Source: Alkalispirochaeta americana | Lineage (GTDB): Bacteria; Spirochaetota; Spirochaetia; DSM-27196; Alkalispirochaetaceae | Direction of reading: 5' to 3' | DNA: 64,000 bases | NCBI RefSeq assembly: GCF_900156105.1 | Contig: NZ_FTMS01000002.1 | Span: 62,001 to 126,000 of the forward strand | Part shown: positions 1-8,273 of the stretch, piece after piece | How positions within the stretch are numbered: position 1 is the first letter of the stretch | How the letters are laid out: each line of letters begins with the position of its first letter | Notes under the pieces: model-generated | Database searches by the model: none | What the model saw: the letters and a program-made list of their open reading frames with translations, nothing else | Told to the model about the DNA's origin: nothing | Made by a program: the position numbers and the translations under genes

Positions 1-968
1 CTGTGGTCGCTCAGCCTGTTCTGGGGGAAATTGTAGGTGCGTATCCGTTCACTGCGGTCGCCGCTTCCGATCTGGTTCCGGCGGTTCTGGGCCATCTCGT
101 TCTGGCGCTTGGCCTCTTCCTGTTCAAAGAGTCTGGCCTTGAGAACGCGCATGGCCTTGGCCTTGTTTTTGAGCTGGCTCTTCTCATCCTGACAGATGAC
201 CACCATTCCCGTGGGCAGGTGCGTTATGCGTACCGCCGAATCGGTGGTGTTTACGCTTTGCCCTCCGGGACCGGAGGATCGAAAGACGTCAATCTTCAGT
301 TCTTCCTGACGTATCTGGATATCGGTCTCTTCGGCCTCGGGAAGTACTGCCACGGTGACTGCCGATGTGTGGATTCGCCCTCCCGATTCGGTGGTGGGGA
401 TGCGCTGGACCCGATGCACGCCACTTTCGTACTTCAAGTGACTGTAGACCTGGGCTCCTGTCACGGAGAAGATGATCTCCTTGAAGCCCCCCACCTCGGT
501 GGCGTTTGTCTCAAGGACCTCGATTTTCCACCCCCGGTTCTCGGCGTATCGGGCGTACATCCGGTAGAGGTCCGAGGCGAAGAGAGACGCTTCGTCACCA
601 CCTGTTCCTGCGCGAATCTCGAGAATTGTATTCTTCTCGTCCAGGGGGTCCGGCGGAACCAGCAGGACCTTCAGCTCCCGTTCGGCGCTCCTGGCCTGCT
701 CCTGAAGTGTTGAAAGTTCCTCTTCGGCCATGCTTCGCAGCTCCTGGTCCTTCTCTTCCTGGATCAGAAGTTCGTTCTCCTGGATCTCCCGGGAGATCTG
801 CTGTAAACGTCCCCAGGAAGAACTGATCGCCGCGAGGCGCGAGTGTTCCCTCATGATTTCTATGGCCCGTTTTTGATCCCTGTGTAAATCCGGATCAGCC
901 ACGAGGAGTTCTACCTCGCGGAGTCGGGCCTGGAGCTGGTTGATGCGGTCCGTGAGATGGGTATCCAC
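1..968 (-). CDS. prfA: Peptide chain release factor 1 (RF1), 3' end cut by window edge
   Basis: Class I release factor that recognises UAA and UAG and triggers peptide release in the ribosomal A site. The minus-strand reading gives 322 complete codons from a GTG at 968-966. An AGGAGGG Shine-Dalgarno lies just upstream, and the first residues read [13 protein letters not shown]. The catalytic GGQ is at residues 235-237 in the context SGPGGQSVN, and a PTT (PxT-type) codon-recognition loop lies near residue 188 in [14 protein letters not shown]; both positions fit RF1. RF1 is usually about 355-360 residues, so roughly 35 C-terminal residues lie beyond the window. The gene follows the rhomboid gene after 15 bp, so the two are probably one transcript. 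No frameshift is visible. Confidence 0.97.
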   Translation of the reverse strand, partial: MDTHLTDRINQLQARLREVELLVADPDLHRDQKRAIEIMREHSRLAAISSSWGRLQQISREIQENELLIQEEKDQELRSMAEEELSTLQEQARSAERELKVLLVPPDPLDEKNTILEIRAGTGGDEASLFASDLYRMYARYAENRGWKIEVLETNATEVGGFKEIIFSVTGAQVYSHLKYESGVHRVQRIPTTESGGRIHTSAVTVAVLPEAEETDIQIRQEELKIDVFRSSGPGGQSVNTTDSAVRITHLPTGMVVICQDEKSQLKNKAKAMRVLKARLFEQEEAKRQNEMAQNRRNQIGSGDRSERIRTYNFPQNRLSDH

Positions 969-983
969 AATGCTTCCCTCCTG

Positions 984-1550
984 TTACCGGCCCCGACGAC
1001 GGTGGGACTGAAGAAATCCGAAGAGACTTCCAATGACACCCCCTGCGATATGGGCGAACTGGGAGACAGTATCCTGCCGGAGGGAGTTGGCGATCTCCTG
1101 GGTCAGGAAGAGTACCACGATCAGGATAAAGGTGAGGGGGATCTCCCCTTGACGGATATTAGTGAAAGAGATCAGGAGAATCATCATGAAGACAATGCCG
1201 CTTGCCCCAAGCAACGCCGTGGGCAGAAAGAGCACATTCAGCAACCCCGTAACGACGGCGGTAATAGCCATCATGATGAAGAGGCTCGTGGAACCGTATT
1301 TTTCCTCCAGGATCGGCCCCAGGAGCAGGATGAAGGAAAAATTTCCCATCAGATGGCCCCAGTTGGAGTGACCGATTACGTGGGTGAAGAGGCGCAGATA
1401 ATCGACGACACTGCCCGGGTTCATCCGGGCATGGACCAGGAAAAAAGATTGAGTCAGACCGGGGAAAACTGTTTGATTGAGCAACAGTACCAAGGAAGCG
1501 CACAAGGCAAAGGAGAGCGTCACCGGCGCGTTGTATCGTATTTTCATCAT
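984..1550 (-). CDS. Rhomboid-family intramembrane serine protease
   Basis: A small polytopic membrane protein of 188 residues. It has the rhomboid catalytic signatures: HSNWGHLMGN (oxyanion His/Asn, residues 61-70), GASG with the nucleophile Ser117, and the dyad His167 in AHIAGG. Six hydrophobic segments fit the minimal six-helix bacterial rhomboid core. Proteins of this family cleave transmembrane substrates within the bilayer; the substrate here cannot be told. The start is one of two consecutive ATG codons (1550 or 1547), and no convincing Shine-Dalgarno precedes them. The gene lies 15 bp upstream of prfA on the same strand. The basic tail HRRRGR is probably cytoplasmic. Confidence 0.9.
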   Translation of the reverse strand: MMKIRYNAPVTLSFALCASLVLLLNQTVFPGLTQSFFLVHARMNPGSVVDYLRLFTHVIGHSNWGHLMGNFSFILLLGPILEEKYGSTSLFIMMAITAVVTGLLNVLFLPTALLGASGIVFMMILLISFTNIRQGEIPLTFILIVVLFLTQEIANSLRQDTVSQFAHIAGGVIGSLFGFLQSHRRRGR

Positions 1551-1597
1551 GCTACAGTAGTTTTCGTGTTACAAGACTGTCAATAGTCTGGGCCAGG

Positions 1598-1629
1598 CTT
1601 GTCCCGAGTCTGGGACAGCCTTGTCCCGA
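1598..1629. repeat. Operator-like triplet of TGTCCC half-sites
   Basis: The 10-mer CTTGTCCCGA occurs at 1598-1607 and again at 1620-1629, a 22-bp period or about two helical turns. Between the copies lies the inverted half-site GGGACA (1612-1617), which can pair with either copy. There is no T-tract, so it is not a typical terminator. A second short inverted repeat, AGACT/AGTCT (1574-1578 and 1584-1588), lies beside it. The element sits between the divergent rhomboid-prfA and lipA units. A regulatory role is inferred. Confidence 0.45.
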
Positions 1630-1744
1630 CGCGTGCCCGGGTTCCCGATCTGGTCTTCTGATGAGGAGATTTCCTTTATTATCTTTCCTCTCACCACCGG
1701 GGAGATTCCTTCCCAGGAAGTCAACAAATCAGTATCCTTCGGGT

Positions 1745-2662
1745 ATGAGCGATTCCTGCGAAAGAAAACCTGACTGGCTTAAAATCCAGCTAAATACGAC
1801 GGAGAACTTCCGCTATCTCAAGCGGTTAATGAGGGAAGAGCGGCTTACTACAGTCTGCGAAGAAGCTCGCTGCCCAAATATTCACGAGTGCTGGGGACAG
1901 CACAAGACGGCGACCTTCATGATTTTGGGGCAAATCTGTACCCGGCGCTGCCGCTTTTGTGCGGTGAAAACGGGAGCCCCCATCGCTGTCGATCAGGGAG
2001 AACCCCGGCGAGTGGCCGAATCGGTGGCAAAAATGGGACTGGTCCACGCTGTGATCACCATGGTCAACCGTGACGATCTCCCTGATGGCGGCGCCCTGGT
2101 GATGGCGCAGACCGTTGAGGCGATCCGCGAGGCCGCTCCCGGCTGTGCGGTGGAGCTGCTTGCGGGGGACTTTCAGGGAAACCGGGATGCTCTGAAGGTG
2201 GTTCTGGAGTCCCGGCCCGAGGTGTTGGGCCATAATCTGGAGACGGTGCGGCGTCTTTCGCCACAGGTTCGTTCCCGCAGCGATTACGATCGGTCTTTGG
2301 GTGTTCTGGCTGCCGCCCGGGATCTGGCCCCCCTCCAGGCCCTGAAGTCAAGCCTCATGCTGGGGCTGGGAGAAACGGAAGAGGAGGTCCTTGTCGCTAT
2401 GGAAGACTTGCTGAAGCAGGGTGTGACGATCCTGAATTTGGGACAGTATCTACAACCCACCAGGAGGCACCTGCCGGTTCAGCGATACTGGACGCCCCAG
2501 GAGTTTTCCCTCCTGCGCGATCAGGCTCTGGCCAGAGGGTTCCGTTTTTGTGACGCCGGCCCCCTGGTGCGATCTTCCTACCATGCGGGCGCGGGGTACC
2601 AGGAATATCTGAAGCAGATCGGCTCGAAGAAGGAGGATTATCGCGGAGAAAGAAAAAAATAA
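1745..2662 (+). CDS. lipA: Lipoyl synthase (radical SAM)
   Basis: Inserts two sulfurs into octanoyl groups carried on lipoyl domains of 2-oxoacid dehydrogenases and GcvH. The 305-residue product has both cluster motifs: the auxiliary 4Fe-4S ligands C38, C43 and C49 (CEEARCPNIHEC) and the radical-SAM C65, C69 and C72 (CTRRCRFC). The C-terminal RSSYHAG is the conserved LipA motif that holds the auxiliary cluster serine. I chose the ATG at 1745, giving MSDSCERKPDW, because the longer in-frame reading from 1661 adds 28 residues unlike LipA. No strong Shine-Dalgarno precedes this ATG. The gene stands alone and ends at a strong terminator. No lipB lies in the window. Confidence 0.95.
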   Translation: MSDSCERKPDWLKIQLNTTENFRYLKRLMREERLTTVCEEARCPNIHECWGQHKTATFMILGQICTRRCRFCAVKTGAPIAVDQGEPRRVAESVAKMGLVHAVITMVNRDDLPDGGALVMAQTVEAIREAAPGCAVELLAGDFQGNRDALKVVLESRPEVLGHNLETVRRLSPQVRSRSDYDRSLGVLAAARDLAPLQALKSSLMLGLGETEEEVLVAMEDLLKQGVTILNLGQYLQPTRRHLPVQRYWTPQEFSLLRDQALARGFRFCDAGPLVRSSYHAGAGYQEYLKQIGSKKEDYRGERKK

Positions 2663-2722
2663 TTCTTTCTTGTGTTACCTCTCTGCGCCTGGGTTGTTAT
2701 ACAGGGTGAGTCAGCACGTTAC

Positions 2723-2765
2723 GGTCTGCGGGGTTCACCTCCTTTCCCCGCAGACCCTTTTTTTG
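2723..2765 (+). terminator. Rho-independent terminator after lipA
   Basis: A perfect 11-bp stem, GGTCTGCGGGG (2723-2733) with CCCCGCAGACC (2745-2755), closes an 11-nt loop and is followed by a run of seven T after one C. It ends the lipA transcript and insulates ligA. Confidence 0.92.
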
Positions 2766-2861
2766 TCTTCTGCCGGTATCCATGTTGTATTTATGCGTCC
2801 GGGAAAGAGATCCGGGACCGGGGTGCCTTTTTTGGATTCTTCGGGCTATATTTGACCGGTC

Positions 2862-4790
2862 ATGCAAAACCGTATAGATCAGTTGGCAGAGCTCATTGCG
2901 TATCACCAGGACAAATATTACAACCACCAGCCTGAAATATCGGACATCGAGTTCGATACGCTGTGGGATGAGCTCACAGAGCTGGCCCCCGATCATCCGG
3001 TCCTGAACCGGGTCGGCAAAGACAGCAACGAAGATCACACAAAACGGGAACACCTTATCCCCATGGGGAGCCAGGATAAAGCCTCGTCGCCGGAGCAGTT
3101 TCTCCGGTGGGCAAAAAAAATCGCCCATCCCCGCTACATTGTTCAATATAAACTGGACGGAGCCAGTATCGAGCTCCAGTATCACCAAGGTCGCTTTATC
3201 CATGGAGTAACCCGGGGGGACGGTCGTATTGGGGACGATATCACCAGGAACGTCCGGGCCATGCAGGGAGTTCCCCAGGAGCTTCCCGAGATCTTTTCCG
3301 GCGCTGTGCGGGGCGAGATCATCATGGAGCACCGGGTTCATCGCCACTATTATCAGGAAAAAGCAAACTGCCGGAACGCTGCAAACGGTATCATGCGGCG
3401 CAAGGACGGAGCAGGTAGCGAACACCTGCGCATTCTCTGCTACGACGCCATATCTCTGGAGGAGGAACGGGCTTTCTCCGATGAAATCGGGAAAACAGAC
3501 TGGCTCCGGCGTATGGGCTTCGATCTGGTTCCCCAGGTGGTTCTGGAAACGCCCGAAGAGGTAATCCATTATCGAGACCTGGTAATAGAGAAGCGCTCCT
3601 CCCTGGGCTATGATATCGACGGGCTCGTGATCAAGGGACCCCAGGTTGATCGCGAGGATATGAAGCGGGCCCGTCCTCAAAAGCAGATCGCTTTCAAGTT
3701 TTCCGCCGAAGAAGCCCTCACCATTCTGCGTGATGTCGAATGGAGCGAATCGGGGCACCTGTACACTCCCGTGGCTCTGGTTGATCCGGTCCTGCTGGCG
3801 GGCACGACGGTGCGCCGGGCCAGTCTGGTGCACCCCGAGCTGATAGCCTCGATGGAACTCAGGATCGGCAGTGAAGTAATTATCTCGAAACGGGGTGATA
3901 TTATTCCAAAAATCGAGCGTCTTGTTCGGCACACCGAAGAGACCCGGGACATTACCCCTCCCGAGTACTGCCGGGTCTGCGGAACGGCCACGGTGAACGA
4001 AGGGAAACGCCTCTACTGCCCAAACCTGCGGTGCCCGCGCCGGGCCTTTCGGCGCCTGCAGAAATGGATCGATGTCCTGGAGGTCCGCGATTTTGGCGAT
4101 GTCCTGCTGGGGAAACTTTTCGAAACGGGTCTGGTCCGCGAGATCGCGGATCTCTACGGGCTTTCCGTGCAGGATCTGTCAACCTTTCCTGGTATGGGAG
4201 AGGTGAGTGCTTCCAAGGCCCTGGAGAACCTGCGCCGGGCCAACCCCGTGCCGCTGGCTCGGTTTGTGGCCGGTTTTGATATCGCTGGCATAGCCGAACT
4301 CAAGATGCAGAAGGTGGTCGACGCGGGCTTTGACACTCTCGAAAAAATACGGGCGGCCACGGTGGATGATCTTTCACGGGCCGAGGGAATTGCCGAAACA
4401 ACAGCCCGGGCGATACTTGAGGGTCTTGGAGCCGTTCGGGATGAGATGGATCGTCTTCTTGCCACGGGGACGCTCATCCTGGAGGAGGGGGCGTCCGCTG
4501 ACGCAGCCGGAGAGCTTCCCCTGAAGGGGATGACCTTCTGCTTTACCGGTACGCTCAATCGGCTGAAGCGAAGCGATGCAGAAAAGCTGGTTCGTCGCTG
4601 GGGAGGCGAGTCACGCAGTTCCGTTGCGGCCGGTCTCTCCCGACTCGTCACGAACAGTCCCGACTCTACCTCGGCCAAGGCCCGGCGGGCCCGGGAACTG
4701 GGGGTTCCTGTGATCACCGAGGAAGATTTTCTTGCTCTCCTTCCCGATTTTCCGGAATCTGTTATTGCGCCAGGCTCTCAGGCGGATTAG
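2862..4790 (+). CDS. ligA: NAD-dependent DNA ligase LigA
   Basis: Seals nicks in replication and repair, using NAD+ as the AMP donor. The 642-residue product has the LigA domains in order: domain Ia (YYNHQPEISDIEFDTLW, near residues 19-35), the adenylation motif KLDG at 97-100 with Lys97 as nucleophile, the OB fold, a four-cysteine zinc finger (CRVC then CPNLRC, about 370-390), helix-hairpin-helix repeats and a C-terminal BRCT domain (about 550-635). It is slightly shorter than the usual 670 residues but looks complete. No Shine-Dalgarno is evident; a TATATT box at 2847-2852 lies 9 nt before the ATG, which suggests a leaderless mRNA. The cyclase-like gene follows after 10 bp. Confidence 0.97.
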   Translation: MQNRIDQLAELIAYHQDKYYNHQPEISDIEFDTLWDELTELAPDHPVLNRVGKDSNEDHTKREHLIPMGSQDKASSPEQFLRWAKKIAHPRYIVQYKLDGASIELQYHQGRFIHGVTRGDGRIGDDITRNVRAMQGVPQELPEIFSGAVRGEIIMEHRVHRHYYQEKANCRNAANGIMRRKDGAGSEHLRILCYDAISLEEERAFSDEIGKTDWLRRMGFDLVPQVVLETPEEVIHYRDLVIEKRSSLGYDIDGLVIKGPQVDREDMKRARPQKQIAFKFSAEEALTILRDVEWSESGHLYTPVALVDPVLLAGTTVRRASLVHPELIASMELRIGSEVIISKRGDIIPKIERLVRHTEETRDITPPEYCRVCGTATVNEGKRLYCPNLRCPRRAFRRLQKWIDVLEVRDFGDVLLGKLFETGLVREIADLYGLSVQDLSTFPGMGEVSASKALENLRRANPVPLARFVAGFDIAGIAELKMQKVVDAGFDTLEKIRAATVDDLSRAEGIAETTARAILEGLGAVRDEMDRLLATGTLILEEGASADAAGELPLKGMTFCFTGTLNRLKRSDAEKLVRRWGGESRSSVAAGLSRLVTNSPDSTSAKARRARELGVPVITEEDFLALLPDFPESVIAPGSQAD

Positions 4791-4800
4791 CATCATAGGT

Positions 4801-6213
4801 ATGAAAAGAACCCTGAGGGAACAGATTGAGGATTTTTATCTTCCCCGGCAACTGGTGGATGCGATTCTGGAAGTGGGAGAAATCCCTCAGGAGAGCGAAG
4901 AGGTTGAAGTTGGGGTGGGGTTCATCGATATCGCCGATTACACCTTTCTCTCCAAGTTTCTGACCCCCAAGGAAAATCAGGAAGTTCTCAACGGGCTGTA
5001 CACGGCTTTTAACGGTGTTCTGCGCAAACACGGAGGGTATCTGAACAAGATCGAGGGCGATTCCCTGATGTTCCACTTCGGAGGGCTTATAGACCCGGTG
5101 GTACGCAAGACGGCAGATCCCGACGAGATCCGCCTCTACATGGCGAAGGAGCTCTTTTTTACCTGCGTGGAGATGCAGCGGGTGAGTCTTCGCTTCAACA
5201 GCGCCGACGACCGGTTTCTTGAAGATTATCACAACGAGACCGACCGTCAGGCCCTGAGCCGGGCTTTCGCCATCATGGAGCGCCTGCGGAGCGACGACGC
5301 TGTGGCAAACCCTCTGAGTGCCATGTTCCAGATTCGCATCCGGGTCGGGGCGAATCTTGGCGAGGTTACTATCGGGAACTTCGGGCCCGACGGGGCCCGC
5401 CAGTGGGATGTTATCGGAATGCCCGTGATCGATGCAAAGCGAATGGAAAGCACTGCCCCCGTGGGGGGCTTGCGGATTTCCCAGGCATATTACGAAATCC
5501 TGAACTCTCACGGCTTTCTCGAGGAGTATCGAAATCGCTTTTGCCGGGAGGCCCGGGCCCTGGGGAGCCGCTATGGCACAATCACCTGGGATGAACTTTT
5601 CTCGGTTCGTCAGGTTCGCCTCCGGGAGAAGGGGGGGGCGGCCTACGAGACCTGCAGCATACAGGTGAACCCCTCCTTGCCCGAGCAGATGGCGGAGCAA
5701 GTGTTGGCGCTGCTCGCCCACGGCCGTTTCGGGGCGAAACGCATTCTCTCCATACTCAAGTATTATCGGGGAAACCGCCATGTGATCGAGGCGATCGAAG
5801 AGGCCCTGGCCCATCAGGGAGTCATCTTGCGACGAAGCGAGGCCTACGAAATAATGTATCCCCAGCGATTCTCGGAATTGCTGGGGCGGCTGGACAATGA
5901 CAGGCAAGCCTTGGAGAAAGAGCTGGGTCAGGAGCTGTCCTTGTTTGAAATTTTTACGCTCCTGGGTCGGTATCAGGACACAATAAACCACCGGACTGCT
6001 ACGGGCGAGGACGATCTACCGTTCGCCTCCTACGACCGGCACGTTGCCCTGGCCCGGGAGAACCTCCTGAGGCAGTACGAAGAGGAAAAAACGGCGATCG
6101 CCCAGAGAGCCTACTTTCACAACGTGGTCTTTCCCCTGGTTTTCGGCTCAATCTTCTCGGCAATTCTGGAGTACCAATCCGGCCAGGAAGATCTGGAGCT
6201 GCTTAGTGGCTAG
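4801..6213 (+). CDS. Class III adenylate/guanylate cyclase-like protein with altered active site
   Basis: A soluble 470-residue protein whose N-terminal half is a class III nucleotidyl cyclase domain. Both metal-binding aspartates are present (D43 in FIDIADYT, D87 in KIEGD). The adenine-recognition pair is also there: K83, and D203 in QWDVIG. Arg214 matches the transition-state arginine. The position of the transition-state asparagine holds Ile210 (VIDAKRM where active enzymes have VNxAxR), so turnover may be weak or lost. Residues after about 225 form a helical domain I do not recognise. There is no membrane segment or known sensor domain. The ATG at 4801, 10 bp after ligA, was preferred to an earlier in-frame start inside ligA. 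Its stop overlaps that of the convergent gene. Confidence 0.8.
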   Translation: MKRTLREQIEDFYLPRQLVDAILEVGEIPQESEEVEVGVGFIDIADYTFLSKFLTPKENQEVLNGLYTAFNGVLRKHGGYLNKIEGDSLMFHFGGLIDPVVRKTADPDEIRLYMAKELFFTCVEMQRVSLRFNSADDRFLEDYHNETDRQALSRAFAIMERLRSDDAVANPLSAMFQIRIRVGANLGEVTIGNFGPDGARQWDVIGMPVIDAKRMESTAPVGGLRISQAYYEILNSHGFLEEYRNRFCREARALGSRYGTITWDELFSVRQVRLREKGGAAYETCSIQVNPSLPEQMAEQVLALLAHGRFGAKRILSILKYYRGNRHVIEAIEEALAHQGVILRRSEAYEIMYPQRFSELLGRLDNDRQALEKELGQELSLFEIFTLLGRYQDTINHRTATGEDDLPFASYDRHVALARENLLRQYEEEKTAIAQRAYFHNVVFPLVFGSIFSAILEYQSGQEDLELLSG

Positions 6214-8009
6214 TCGTTCTTCTTGAGGGTGCTTCCAAACTCTTTCCAGGCGCTCTCCACTTGTTTTCTGTTATAGGCCCGCTGGGACTTCGTTGCAGCG
6301 CTTCCTTTTTGACCCCGGGTTCTTCCCTGGGGGGATGTGCTTCGGGAGGAGCTTTCCCCTCGTCCCGGGGTGGATCCTTTTCCGGAGAGGTGCTCCTGAT
6401 CCCTGTCGTGTCGGGACCGTTCCTGGTGGTGAGGTGTGTCCCGGAAGGATCGAAGCGGTTTTGTGTGTTCTGTTTGTTTCAGGAAGCGGCCCCGAAAGGA
6501 CTCGTATTTTCCGCTCATCCGCAACCAAAGGCGGTGCCAGACCGGCAGACGAGCGAAGGCCCTGTCAAAGATATCCACTAGGCGGAGTCCAAACCATTCC
6601 CGCAACGGCAGGGGGCGGAGGGTTTCGGTATCAAAATAGAGAGAGAGCTGTTGTCGCAGCTCAGCGGGAGTTATGGTTTGCCTGGTCAGTTTTGTGTGAT
6701 GGATGATCCCCTCGGCCAGAAGAACGGGCTTCCCGATGAGTTCCGGCAGAAACGTGCTGTACGACCGAATCTGCTCCTGCAGGGCCTGCTCAAAGCTCTC
6801 CAGAGTGAAAAAAGTAGGGTCCTGGTTCCGGTTGCCCGTTCGCAGGGAGTGTTCCATGAGATGTACAAAATAGGCAGGGAGCTCCATCTCGGCTATCCGG
6901 AAATGTTCCAGGAAGAGGGGGTAGAGATTGTCCCGGTGGATGAAGTTATCATCAAGCTGAAGAACTGCGGGAAGTTTTCTTGACGGCTCGGGAGTAACAT
7001 AGCGTTCGAAAAACTTCTCCTTGAAGCGCCCGATCTCGGAATCATACTTCTCGCGCTGGCTTTCCAGCATGGCCGTGAGAGACGCCTGGGGCAGGAGTTT
7101 TTCCGGGGTTTCTTTTACAGCGTGGGCAATAGCTTCCAGATCCAGGTTTTCTTCTTCCTGGCGTCGCTTGCGCTCTTCCGCCTCAGCAATCTGTGACTCT
7201 ATGAGATTTTTGAGAAGCCACGCCGCATGGTAGAAGGTTTTCTCAATCCCCACATTGCGGAGGCTGTCAATATCGTTCTTATGAGCCATTATTGTTTTGG
7301 TCAAGGCCAGCCAGAACGCTCCATCTTTCCCGGAGCAACTCTTTTTCAGCAGAATCAGGCTGGTGTCCTGCAGTTTTGCCATGAGACCCAGGAGCGTCGT
7401 GTTTGTCAGGTAGTAGCGCAGCTTGAGAATTGCCATATTACCGAAGGACCGGAGATTTTTGCGGGTAATCAGAAGACGGTCGTTGTCGAAGCTTTGCACG
7501 GCCAGGGGCTGTTCCTCCAGGATCCCCGTCTTTTCCGTGTGGGGCCCTTTCCCGCTGATCACCGCAGCGAGCTGATCGGCCTCCACGAGAAGAATTGATG
7601 CCGGCGGGATGGTCCCTTGAGCTTTCTCGATGATCGATATCAGGGGAAGAGGATTCACGATCGATTCAAGCATGTCTGTGAAGTACTCGTCGGCCAGTTC
7701 GCAGTAGAATCGGGGAGAACGCTGGTCCGTGAGAATGATTGCGTCGCGGGATCGGTTGCCTTCGGCGATTTTGCTCCGCAGGATGCCCCAGCCACCCCGC
7801 TGGAGCTTTGTCATGAGTGATGCCAGGTCACCGGCCCCTCCGCCCGAAGAGCTCCCCAGGAGACGTGAGAATTTCTCATAGGAGATGCGGGGTTGCCAGT
7901 TCTTGCAGAGTCTGTGAAAAACGTCTCGCTCGTTGGGCGAAAAGTTTCCAATTTGCGAGAGGAACTCCTCCCGTTGTTTCGGCTCGTATGATACGTAATC
8001 CGGTTGCAT
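6210..8009 (-). CDS. Conserved-looking hypothetical protein with low-complexity tail
   Basis: I do not recognise this 599-residue protein. It has no signal peptide or membrane segment, so it is probably cytoplasmic. Residues about 10-60 are helical with a glycine/serine loop (GSSSGGGAGD) and may resemble a winged-helix fold. The middle is mixed helix and strand, with a charged segment EAEERKRRQEEENLDLE typical of a coiled coil. The last 85 or so residues are rich in Ser, Arg, Gly, Gln and His and look disordered. The ATG at 8009 is chosen because AGGGAGA lies 5 nt upstream; a longer frame to 8207 would read through intergenic tandem repeats. Its stop shares the bases CTAG with the stop of the convergent cyclase gene. 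Confidence 0.75.
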   Translation of the reverse strand: MQPDYVSYEPKQREEFLSQIGNFSPNERDVFHRLCKNWQPRISYEKFSRLLGSSSGGGAGDLASLMTKLQRGGWGILRSKIAEGNRSRDAIILTDQRSPRFYCELADEYFTDMLESIVNPLPLISIIEKAQGTIPPASILLVEADQLAAVISGKGPHTEKTGILEEQPLAVQSFDNDRLLITRKNLRSFGNMAILKLRYYLTNTTLLGLMAKLQDTSLILLKKSCSGKDGAFWLALTKTIMAHKNDIDSLRNVGIEKTFYHAAWLLKNLIESQIAEAEERKRRQEEENLDLEAIAHAVKETPEKLLPQASLTAMLESQREKYDSEIGRFKEKFFERYVTPEPSRKLPAVLQLDDNFIHRDNLYPLFLEHFRIAEMELPAYFVHLMEHSLRTGNRNQDPTFFTLESFEQALQEQIRSYSTFLPELIGKPVLLAEGIIHHTKLTRQTITPAELRQQLSLYFDTETLRPLPLREWFGLRLVDIFDRAFARLPVWHRLWLRMSGKYESFRGRFLKQTEHTKPLRSFRDTPHHQERSRHDRDQEHLSGKGSTPGRGESSSRSTSPQGRTRGQKGSAATKSQRAYNRKQVESAWKEFGSTLKKND

Positions 8010-8080
8010 TCTATCTCCCTGATAAACTATACCAAGGAGAGAGCATCTTGTCAGTTTTTCGCGATCTGTCTTTGGTCTTT

Positions 8081-8125
8081 GACGGTCTGTGTATTGACGG
8101 TCTGCATGTTGACGGTCTGCACGTT
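8081..8125. repeat. 15-bp direct repeat, three copies, between divergent genes
   Basis: Three contiguous 15-mers begin at 8081, 8096 and 8111. All share GACGGTCTG and end in TT, differing at two to four bases. They lie in the 264-bp gap between the 599-residue protein gene and the metallophosphoesterase gene. They could be regulator-binding sites or a slippage-prone microsatellite. One plus-strand frame through them encodes a hydrophobic run ending in LVAC (see findings). Confidence 0.8.
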
Positions 8126-8273
8126 GGTGGCGTGTGGGCCTGGCGATGCACGGCTTCGACGATCTGTAACCAGGGCGGCAAGAGAGCTTCGGAAGGCCTG
8201 GCGCCACCCAGGGTAGTCACCCGGGGTTCCCGCACAGGAGATGAAGAGTACGCAAGAACTTGCGAGGAGAGCT

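Noticed and set aside
3-713. Plus-strand open frame of 236 codons
   Set aside because: It is the antisense shadow of prfA, whose minus-strand translation shows GGQ and other RF1 motifs.
2697-3932. Long minus-strand open frame opposite ligA
   Set aside because: No recognisable motif; it runs through the lipA terminator and is antisense to conserved ligase domains.
8081-8125. CRISPR array
   Set aside because: The three 15-bp units are contiguous with no spacers, and no cas gene is nearby.
8004-8216. Small lipoprotein gene (70 codons from TTG 8004) across the 15-bp repeats
   Set aside because: The only start is a TTG lying antisense in the start region of the divergent gene, the AAGGAG at 8034 does not fit this frame, and the hydrophobic run is produced by the repeat itself. 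It is kept only as a finding.
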